Notes under the pieces: model-generated
Told to the model about the DNA's origin: nothing
What the model saw: the letters and a program-made list of their open reading frames with translations, nothing else
Databases searched by the model: none
Source: Globisporangium splendens
Taxonomy: Eukaryota; Oomycota; Peronosporomycetes; Pythiales; Pythiaceae
Length of the DNA stretch: 64,000 nt
Assembly: GCA_006386115.1 (NCBI GenBank)
Contig: VFIW01000043.1
Location: 308,935 to 372,934 of the forward strand
Reading direction: 5' to 3'
Shown here: positions 10,745-20,661 of the stretch, in pieces
Position numbering within the stretch: position 1 is the stretch's first letter
How the letters are laid out: each line of letters begins with the position of its first letter
Program-made: the position numbers and the translations under genes

Positions 10745-12375
10745 AGATCTGGGAGTGAGCTCTCCTGGGTATTGCATATCGGGTACATTCATACATAAAT
10801 GCATTCAGTGCTTCGGAATATACTCTTCATAAAAGCAACGTATCTCGCTGCAGACGAGAGAAACTCGAGATCGATGATGGCATTGCGTCCACTGCCGATA
10901 GAATCTGCGATCCAGCGAGTGAGGCATATAATAACAGCAACCGACATCGCTGGCAAAATAATGCGCCACATTTTGGCGTGAATTCACTTGTTGACACTGA
11001 GAGTCGCTGACAGAACGACTCACATGTTGTCTTGGTTCCCGGTCAACTGTCGATCGTGTTGTCCAACCTTCAGTTGCAGGAACAGCAGCGGGTCGTAAGA
11101 GTGGAAAAAGGACGCATCGAAAGCGTGCAACTCCGAAATCTTTGAAGCATACCCACCAGCGCTAATGGTTACGATCAGACGACGCCTGTTGATGCGCATG
11201 TGTGTACGCTGGCTCTTCGTCGTCTGTACGCTTTCGCGCAGTAAACGAAGACAGAGGGGTTTGAGAAGCCTTTTTCACAGGGATTTAATCAGGTAATTAA
11301 GAAATTGCTCGGAGGTGTCATTGTATGAATAATTTACTAATTCCCTGATTAAAAAAATCTCGTTCCGAGAAAAAAGCATGACTGTGAACAAACGATGGTG
11401 ATGATGACGATTGTTCAAAGTGATTCGCCCTGTCTATACTCATGTTGATCCTTCGTTCACCTACACTGTCGTGCTGCATCGTATCAGAGATTTGAGGATG
11501 ATAAGCTCCGAGAAAAAATACTGTGAGATTTTACTTTTATCTGCTACACGCAGCAGCAGTTTGTACGGCTCAGGCATGGACTTATGAGCTCCTCTCGTAG
11601 GATTGTGAGGTCCGCTTTCCCAGGGACGCACTGATTTCGAATTCTACAGGCACACTCGACTACCGGTATGCGCAGATGCTTTGGCTGCTTTTGCAAACGT
11701 GCTGGGAAACTTCCCTCACAGAAGGTACAGGCGAGCTTTCGGGCTGTGAAATCCAGATTCTGGAGTCAGACGCAGACTTTGATATCATGATCCCACTGAA
11801 GCTGAAACCGCTTGCTTCATCAGATGCAATGCGCACGTATGGGACCGACCTAACGTTTCCATGTCGGTGTGTGCATCCACGATTATCATGGCAATAATGT
11901 ACACTTTGCGAGGCGCAAATAGAAGGACAAACTGTGTCCTGGAGACGACTGTGAAGGCACTCGATGTTCAAGCTTCAATCTGCACTTTACACAGCTTTTT
12001 TACATTGCGCCTGCTGGTCTGACTATTTCCTCCGTTTTCTTGAAGTGAAGCACATTAGTCCAAAGGTTTTTAGATTGCAGTCTTGTATGCCAGACCCAAT
12101 AGTCTAGTTGTTTATCACGCTCGAGCGCAGTTGGTCCTGTAAACACTCTCACCTTTCGGTGCGGCCAGCTGTCGGATGCAATCACGCACTGAACTTTCTC
12201 CAAGGAACAAATCGAGATGCTTGGCGAGAGTTAATCTGGGTACAGGCTCCCCATCTGGTTGTAAGGACGTCAAGCCGCCTTTACACTACACACGCTCCAG
12301 CACAACAAGCGGTGATGCTCTGCTGCACCCACCACCGCGTCGTCATCAACTGATCAAAACCCAGCGCCAACCGAG
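10745..12375. other. Spacer before AA17 copy 4
   Basis: Contains the third upstream module (11465-12000). About 11150-11240 faintly resembles the end of modules A and B, so a further fragment may exist. Otherwise AT-rich, with no gene I can support. Confidence 0.5.
11465..12000 (+). repeat. AA17 upstream module, copy C
   Basis: Shares GTCGTGCTGCATCGTATCAG, TCCTCTCGTAGGATTG and AACGTGCTGGGAAACTTCCC with module B in the same order, more diverged and shorter. Boundaries are by eye. Confidence 0.55.
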
Positions 12376-12391
12376 GCTCATTCTCCAATTT
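12376..12391 (+). promoter_or_regulatory. Oomycete core promoter (Inr-FPR) of AA17 copy 4
   Basis: Exact GCTCATTCTCCAATTT, 54 bp before the ATG at 12446; flanking sequence nearly identical to copies 2 and 3. Confidence 0.85.
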
Positions 12392-12445
12392 GCCTGCTCC
12401 AGCGCATCCAGAGTTCAACCCGCACCCCACACTACTCCCGACAAG

Positions 12446-13149
12446 ATGGTTTCCACTGGAATGATCGCCAGCCTCGCGCTCGCCGGCGCCGCGTGCATCA
12501 ACCACGTCGAGGGCCACGTGTACCTCACGCAGCCGTTGGCTGAATTCAAGAAGGGTGCGTCCAAGTCGAGCTGGGTCGCCGAGTTCCAACCACCATGGTC
12601 GGGCACCTTCAAGACTGGTGCACAGTACGCCGCCGTGGCGCCAAGCAAGGGCTACAAGGACCTGAAGTCGTTCTTGGACGACAAGGGTCCATCCTGCGGC
12701 AACTCGCTGCCGAACGCCAAGGCCAAGCCGATCCCAAGCGACGGCACGATCAAGCTCGCGAGTACGATCGAGCACGCGGGTCCATGCGAAGTCTGGCTCG
12801 ACAACGTCCGCGCGTTCCACAACGACGACTGTGAGAAGGCGTTCGGCTCGGCCACGTCGTTCAAGATGAACTTTTCAGCGTGCAAGGGCTCCTGCATGCT
12901 GCGTTTCTACTGGCTCGGACTCCAGGATGGTGGCAAGCGCTGGCAATCGTACAGTAAGTGCTCTGTGCTTTCCGTGCCCACTTTGAAATGCGTGTTCGTT
13001 CACTAATGCTTTCTTTTTTTTTTCCTTTGTATGAATGCCATTCAACAGAGAACTGCGTGCCACTCACTAGCGGCGGCAGCAGCAGCAGCTCGAAGAAGAA
13101 GTCGTCCAAGTTGCGCTCGCTTGAGGAAGCCGAGAACGTCACGATCTAA
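12446..13149 (+). CDS. AA17 lytic polysaccharide monooxygenase, copy 4
   Basis: Exons 12446-12953 and 13049-13149, intron 12954-13048 (GTAAGT...AACAG), 202 residues. The frame is open far upstream, but the promoter and signal peptide fix the start at 12446. His24 begins the mature chain (HVYLTQP). The second half (STIEHAGPCEVWLD, CKGSC) resembles copy 1 rather than its neighbours, and the intron begins like that of copy 1. The tail is Ser/Lys-rich and ends LRSLEEAENVTI. Its 3' UTR (13184-13345) repeats that of copy 2 closely. Same predicted role: secreted copper-dependent pectin oxidation. Confidence 0.92.
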
Positions 13150-13437
13150 GCCATGCTAGTAAGAGGCATTAGCCGACTACCGAGAGGGTGAAGAATTGTA
13201 TTGTACCAACCCTATGCAAAAGAATAAATGTCTGGACAACTCTGTCTTGTGACGCACGCGACACAAAGTCTGAAGCACAACCGCATGTTCATCGGATATG
13301 GCATCTAGAGCCCCTTAGAGGACATGGGTCGTCTTTGGTATGACCCCCAATCGTACTGCTTTATATGAAGGGCATTGGCAGCAGCCACTGAGGCGGCCAC
13401 ATGAGCTCAACTCGATGACTGAGGACCGAAACTGGAA

Positions 13438-15445
13438 CTAATAGATGTACTCGTACGGCGTCGTCGTGCCCTGGCGCATCTTGAACTCGCCAAAGAGATC
13501 CGTGTCCAGCGCTTCCTCCGTCCGAGACACGATCACACCCGAGAAGCCGCGCAGCTCGTCATCGAGCAGCGTGAGATCGAGCACCTGCACTTCGTCGAAC
13601 TTCTCGAGATTGATACGGCACACCTTACCGGAAAACGTCGCGCCATCGAAAAACGGCACGAAGAAGCCGTACTTACCCGACACGAAGCCGCCGCTGAATC
13701 CGCGCAGCGAGTCATCGGGCAGATTCGGCACTTGGCTGCGGAATGCGGTCGTCAGATCAAGAACCGACACGCCCTGCGTCGAGAACTGCTCAGTGTCCAA
13801 GCGCACGACTTTGCCCGATTGCGCCTTAGTGCCCGGCGAGTAGAACTGCGAGCGACTCGGACTCAAGATGACGTACTGTTTGTACGCGAACCCGCGGATG
13901 AAGCCACGCAGGTCGTCGTCGGCCTCAGCGAGGTTCAAGTACGCCACAGACGCAAAGTCCCGCAGGTCCACGCGCGCCACGAAGCTCGCATACGGGTTCA
14001 GCTCCTGAGGCGACGGCACTTTTCGGCGCATGTACGGGACCAGGTAGGCGAAATTGGTCACTACAAATCCACAAAGTCGATGTCAGCGTGATCGTCACCA
14101 AAGTTAGAGCCTCTCGCTGCATAGCTTGCCTTGCACGCCTCCACTGAAGCCAACGAGCTCTGGGTGCGTGGCCGTGAGGTTGAGCGCGTCGGCGGTCGCG
14201 AACGTCTCAAGGTTCACGCGCACGAGGAGACCCGAGTTGCTCACGGGAAACTCGCGCAAGTTGGTCGTCTTCTCATCCAGCGCAAGCGGTCGAAGAAACG
14301 GCACCAGGTACGCATTCTTTTTGTCTACGCAACAGTGAGATCAGACTGAAATATCAAGTGATGCAGCTAGAAGAATGCATCGGCTCGTACATCTAAAGGC
14401 GCTGCTGAAGCCCGCAAAGTGCGGGTGGATCGCTGCTAGGTCCAGGATTGTGACACCCGTGGGTGAGAAATCGTTGACTGCGATGCGCACCATTTTCCCA
14501 AGAGCCCGTGCTCGTTCTCGCGCGGCACAAAGTACGCGTACGAATAATCGGTGAACGACGACCCGAATCCCTTGAGTTCCGGGTGAATGGCTGTCAGGTT
14601 GAGCTGCTCGATGAACGGCGTGTCAGAGAATGTCAACGTGAGGATGCGGATCACCGTCCCAGAGTAATATGCGCCGTTGTAGAATGGTGCGAGGTACAAG
14701 TACTCGGCGTCCTGCAGCACGCGCGCTGGAGTGCCAAGGCCGAGATGCGACGCGTGCGGCGTGTACTGGTTCTCAAACACAAGCCGCCATTTCGTGACCA
14801 TATAGTTCGCGTCGTCCGCCGCGGGCACTTGGTAGGTCTCGTTCACGAACGCGGTCTCCGCAAATGCCGTGAGGCCGCCATAGAATCCTTTGAAGTTGGC
14901 GTTGAGTGCCGTCAAATCCACGACGCTCACTTGGTCGCTGTATGGTCCGATGCCCATGGGTGATTCGTAGTCGCTAAACTCGAGAAATCGCGCGGGTCGA
15001 GGTCGCTTCTTGCCCTTCACATCGAGTTTCAAGCGAACGACTTTGCCGTGGAACGCGCCGTTAAAGTACGGCACAAGGAACGCATACTTGGAGGCTGCCA
15101 GAAGGCAATGGTTAGTTGTAGATCCTCAAGATTGAGCGCTTTTGGGTCTCTTACCGTAGATCGCATATTCACTGGAAACAAGCAATGGACTAGTCGTCAT
15201 GCCTTCCTTCACAGCGACCGCAAAGATCTTGCACGAGTACGGTGGCAAGACGATCATGACGCCACTTTGCAAGACTCCAAACGCTTGACCGTCCGCAAAC
15301 AAGCTCGCGGTCGTGGCCGAAGCAGAGATCAACGTCCCAGCGACTTGTGTGGACTCGACTCGATAGTAAATGACTGCTCCGAGTTGCTGCGTGAACAGCC
15401 GAACGGCGATTTGCGTCGAAAAGCGGCCACCACTGGGCTCCAACT
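13438..15445 (-). CDS. Fn3_assoc/chitobiase-C-like domain plus 'GF-GG-VP-GKVVR' repeats; probable 3' part of the formin gene
   Basis: Exons on the minus strand are about 15445-15155, 15094-14391, 14324-14130 and 14060-13438, with introns of 60, 66 and 69 nt. The first exon encodes GRFSTQIAV...GAVIYYRVEST...IFAVAVKEGMTTSP, the pattern of Fn3_assoc/chitobiase C-terminal domains. After it come about six repeats of some 50-60 residues: a YxFVPxxNG...GKVVRI strand pair, then (V)LDLTAxHPxLxGFxGGF. They suggest a propeller-like fold, which is inference. No start codon precedes the first exon in its frame; the upstream frame is that of the formin, offset by one base at about 15432. The last intron appears to be GC-AG. 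In the second exon one base is missing in the A run at 14493-14496, where GKMVRI should be read. Function unknown. Confidence 0.65.
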
Positions 15446-18400
15446 CGGAGTGCGCAAGGTCTCATTGACCGGCACGATGCGATCCCCAGAGGATGTGTGG
15501 CGCTTGCCTTTCTCGACCGACGAGTTGGCCATTTTCTTGAGCGACGACAAGAACATGTTGTCTTCGCTGGAACCGCCTGTACTACCACTGCTTGTCGGCG
15601 GCGCGATCTTTAGCGGCGAAAGTGTCGCTGCCTGCTTGGTCGCCTTGATGATCTTCCCTGGCACGGCCATCATCGTCTTCGACTTCTCTTTCATTGTTGT
15701 CGGCTTTTCTTTCACCTTGCTGTCCTTTTGTGCTTTGACCTTCAGCGGCTGAGATACCTGGTCTTCCTTCTTGCTCTGAGTTGTTTGGATAGGAATCTGT
15801 GAAGGACATGGTGGTGGCTTTGCAGCTGCAGACTCGCTGGGCACTTGCTTCGTGGTTGATTTCGGCTTTTCGGTCCTCTCTGTGGCGACTTGCTCTGGGC
15901 TCTTGATCTTGTCTTTGGTCGCGGCTGAGTTGACACTTGGAGCTGGCGAGCCAGGCTCCGTGGACTTGAACTCTAGAATCGAGCTCATACTCGCGGACCG
16001 CATCACAGGCGACATACCCGCCGCCCGACCGCCAGGGATCCTCGAACCATGGTGCTTGACAACGGATGTCTCGGGTGTCTCGGGACCAGCAGTTTTCTCG
16101 TCGACTTTCTTGATCTCGCTCCGCATGCTCTTACTCCGACCAGACAGTCCACTGAGCAAGTCAACGGACGACTGACTGCGTGTCGGTAATTGACTCTTTT
16201 GCTGCTGCAGCTTTTGCTGGCGCTCCTCCTTGAGTCGCTTCAGTTCGTTTTCTCGATCTGCCTTCATGAGCGCGACACTAAACTCGTACACCGTGCTGAA
16301 AAACTCACAGGCGCCAGCCATGGACGCAGCATTTGGTGGCCCTTTGCTCTTGGGAGCAAAGCTGTTATCATCATCAGTGTCCTTGTCAAACCGCGTCATC
16401 GTGTCCTTGAGCAATTGCATCGTGGCATCGAGCTCGGCTTTCAGTGCCGTCGTCGTCGAGCTTGCGCACTCCATGAACTCGTCCATGACGCTCACAAACC
16501 AATCGCACTCTTCTTTTTCTTCGATCGCGTTTTTCAACTTTTGTGCAGCGAGTTCATTGCCAATGTAATCGGTCACTTCGGTGATCTTGGCCATATCACC
16601 GTGGAGTTCCGGGATGGGAATGTTTTGCACATCATACAGCGATGTGAGAGCGTCGCCCAGGCGCACTAGATTGCCCTTCTTCAAACGAATCATTCGCACC
16701 ACAAAATGGAGCAGTGTGACCGACTTGTCGACCGATTTCAGTTGCACGAGCTTTGCGAGATCACCCAGGCGGAATCCCTTTGCATCTCCACGATTCGTGC
16801 CTTGGTTCATCTTGTTCCCGACCTGCAATACCACGAGCAAGATTGTCTTGAACTCAGAACTCTGCGCGAGCTCCGTGCTCGCACTACGAAGTTTGGTGAC
16901 TTTGGTCTGCAAGTCACGCACCAAATTCGGGAATTGCAGCTTGGCTTGGAATGCGTCGAGTCGCTGTTTGAGCCGAGGCACCGAGATCAACTCTTTCAAA
17001 ATCCGCTCGGCTTCGTTGAGCGTGAGTGGATCCCCCTGGAAGCCCGTCACTGCCGTGATCTCTTCCTCCGTCGGCATGATCTTGATCAGACCCTGCACGC
17101 GCTCCAGAGTCAACACATTCGGATCGAGTTTCATGATTGCTTCGCGCAACGCGGCATGGCTCATGCGGAATTGCTTGATGATGATCGAGATGTTATTCGC
17201 GCGAGCGCGGTCAATAAGGGAAACAACGCGAGGCGAAGCAAGAGGTAATCCCATCGCAGTGTGATCGATCGAGTTCGTGCGCTGACGCGAGCCGGTTGCT
17301 GGTCCATTCGCGGCTTGAGGTGGTGGAAACTCGGACTCCAATACCGACAGCTCGCTGTCACTAAGAACCAGTGGTGTTTCGTTGTTCTGGCCGCTGCTTT
17401 CCTTTTCGATTTCCTCCCAGATCGTGCCTTTGATCGCATCGCCACGGATATGCTGCCAGTAAAACGATCGCGTCGTTTGCTTCACAGCAGGCTTAATGGA
17501 AATCGCCAAGTGCGCTCGGCGAGCTGCATTGGGCTTGGCGGTGTTCGCACTGTTGGTGTCCGGTTGGTTTCCCCCGCCACCTGCCGGCGTCAATTGTGCA
17601 TCTGGGGTATCGAGCAGCTCCGGTTTGAGACCAGCCATCTGCATCTTCATCTTGACTGTCTCTGCTGGAGCTCCCATAGCAAGTAGTTTGAAGAACTTGG
17701 CGTAGTCGGGATCATCTTTGACCAGAACCTGTGTCTTCTGTGAAGTAGGAGTGGCCGGTGCCTCTCCTCCCGAGGTAGGCATTTCGGCGTCGGTCGTGTC
17801 GAGAAGATCGGGGTTTAAGCCAGCTTGCTGCATATTCGACTTCACTGCAGCTGCTAATGGGCTCATGGACAAGAGTTTCTTGAATTTGGCGATATCTTGT
17901 ACCTGCAACGCTGCAGCTTCCTCGACTTTAGAAATTTCTGTCACGGGTGAGGCAGACGTCACGGCTACGACAAGAGGTGGTGGCAGAGCCGCCGGTTGCT
18001 CAGTGAAGCCGGCTTTCTGATCGAGCAAGGCAGGGTCGAGCCCTGCTTGGATCATCTTCGCCTTGACAGCAGGGAGAGGGGCACCCATAGACAGCAACTT
18101 GCGAAATTTCGAGATATCTGGTCCTGACGTCGTTTCCAGCGGCGGGTTAGCGGCGGATTCGATTACCGGCTCGGCTGCAAGCTGCGGTGGCTGAGCCGCT
18201 GGTGGAATGCTTGAAGGCGGGACGTCAAAGCCGAGCTTCTCATCCAGAAGGTCAGGATCAAGCCCAGCTTGGCGCATTTTCGCCCTCACAGCTTCCTTAG
18301 GAGCTCCCATGGACGGGAGCTTCCGAAATTTCGAGACGTCCGTGCCCGTCGCCGGTGCAGCATCCGATGACTCGTCATGTTGTGCTGCTTCCTCAAGTCT

Positions 18401-20661
18401 GCTTGGGATGCAGACAGTCAACGAAGGAGTCGTAGAAGGCATGACTGCTGCTGGCATCAACGGCATCAGTGAAAGTGAAGGAAGTGTGGGACCAGTGGGC
18501 GTCATCGCTGCTGATTCACCGGATGGCATAGACTGAACTGGTAGCGCGGGAGGAACGAATGAAGAGAAGCTATGGCGCTTTGCATCCTTTCGCACACTCG
18601 CCGTTGCCACTGGGGTGCACGCTGGCATGGCACCCAAGCCAGGACCTCTTCGGAAGCTTTGAAAGAAGGGCAAAGTGAGCTTTGGTGCTGCGGGTTTTTC
18701 AGATTCGAGATGGTTTTCGTTGGCTGACGATCCAACAGCACCACTCTTTTCACTTGTAGCTGGAACTAGACTCGTGGACTCTTCGTGATGTACCGCGGGC
18801 TTAGCCGGAGTCGGCGCTGCAGATCCGCTGAAGAAATTCTCCAGGCTATGCAGGAAACTTGGCTGAGGAGACGACGGTTTGGCTACGGAGACTTTGCGAG
18901 GAGATGAGATAGAGCTTCCAATGGCGTCGCTAAACCCAGACAGCAAACGCGACCGCACTCGCTTCAACGCGTCCATGGGCTCCGAGTCATCTAAAGTCGA
19001 TTCCACAGTCGATGCAGAAGAAGCATGTGCTTCCTCCTTTCGTTGGTCCATATTGGATGCGCTTGAAAGAGATTTTTCGAGCCGATCCATGACTTCGAGT
19101 CCTTTGGTCTTTTCAGTCGACAACGAGAGCACCAGTGTCTGCAACACGCGAGCGATCTCCTCGCTCGTAGTTGCGTCCAACTGCTGCGACTCGAGCTGAT
19201 TGACCAGGCTCTGTAACAATGTGCTCTCATGCGGTTGGTCATTCAGTTGCTTCTGTGATGCAACTTCGCTTTTCGATTCCATCGTCACAGAGGTAGAATT
19301 CGATTCACCAGTCTTCTCTGTTGTCAGCAGTCCACTGCATGGTGTTTCTTCCAGCTGATTGCAGGAATTCTCGCTTGGTCCTTCGATTACTGTTACTTTC
19401 GTTGTTTGAATTTCAGAATTCGCAAGTTCCGCGAGATGCACACTTTGGCTGCTCTCACCATTGGATGCATCTTCTTGCTGGCCGCTGACTTCAACGGCAC
19501 TTGTATCAGTGGAGAATGCATCAGTGATACTGACATTCCACGTGGTTTTCTCACTATCGCCAGGAACTTCAGATGCAGTAGCCACTGCGCTTTCCTCGTC
19601 TTTTGCACGCAGATCACTCTCACGACTCGTCAGAAACATGTGGATTTGAGCTTGAAGTGTGCTTGTGAGGGAAGTACTCTGGTTTTCTGGCTCGCTCTCT
19701 TGAGCCTTGCTGAAGCTTTCCAATGCGGCAATTAAGCCATGGTATGCCAGATCTTCACGAACTGCATTCCGGTGTGCTGCATTCGAGGTCGACGCGATCA
19801 ACGAGTTCAAGAACTTGATCACGGACAGCTGCAACTCTGGATTGTTGGGGTTTGCGGTAAACAAGTGGGAAACCGAGCGAAATGCATGCTCGGCGTCAGG
19901 TGTGGACGGTGACGACGATCGACCCCGAACGGCTCGCAGCACACTTTCGTAAGGTAGTACGGATGCACCATCTTCTTGCTGCTGGCATAAGAGGGATGAG
20001 ATCAACTTGAACTCTTCGCCTTCATCGTCCTGTCGCTCTTTCGATCTCAAAGCTGTGAAAGAGGTCGGCTTCGCGTCTTCGCATTAAAAGCGCAAGTGTA
20101 AACTGCTCCGCTCGAGGCACGAGTTAGTTTGCGTTATTCTAACTTGGGTAGAACGCATGAGATCGATCAGGAAGACGCGCTGTTTTTGGTCGGCAAACTT
20201 TCTCACATGACCCAAATTGAGTATTCTAAGCACGCGAACTCACAATTTTGACCTCTTGTCCTGGAATACGCGAAATCGAATCCCAGAGCATTGTCACATG
20301 GCGCATCGACGAAGTCAAACCCGAAATCTCTGGGACCATCCAACGACTCCAAACTCGCGCAAAATAGCGAAAGAACGTCCGCGATTCCATCGCACAAAAT
20401 GTGACTTAATAGTGTGATAAATGCCAAGTTTGCGCCACAGAAACACGACGTGGGCAATGTGCTCGACAGTCTCACCCTTCCGCATTTGTAGAACGATTGA
20501 CCCTCAGCATGGTCATCTGGCCAGTCACAGAGGAAAACGGACACTTTCTTCGGTTTCGTCTTCACTCGCTTCGTCTTTTTCCGTAGTATTTCGAATACTC
20601 GCCGTTCGGTCAAAAAGCAGCGCTGCACGGCATCCATGCGCCAAAGGCTCAGATGCGCCAT
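15329..20661 (-). CDS. Formin (FH2 domain) with four CCDC53-like motifs
   Basis: Formins nucleate and elongate actin filaments through a dimeric FH2 domain. The long exon runs from 20052 down to at least 15430. At its start is the end of an FH3/armadillo-like region (LQLSVIKFLNSLIAS...NAVREDLAYHGLIAAL). Next come four copies of KFxKLLSMGAPxxAVKxKMxxAGLDPxLLD spaced 60-90 residues apart. FH2 starts near SFYWQHIRGDAIKGTIWEE and holds the signature GNKMNQGTNRGDAKGF. A basic, low-complexity tail follows. There is no long polyproline FH1, only short PP runs. No ATG opens this exon. The acceptor at 20053 pairs in phase with GTGAGT at 20243, giving an N-terminal exon from ATG 20637 (or 20661), which is tentative. 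The 3' end probably continues into the Fn3_assoc exons; the frame as read stops at 15329. Confidence 0.8.
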
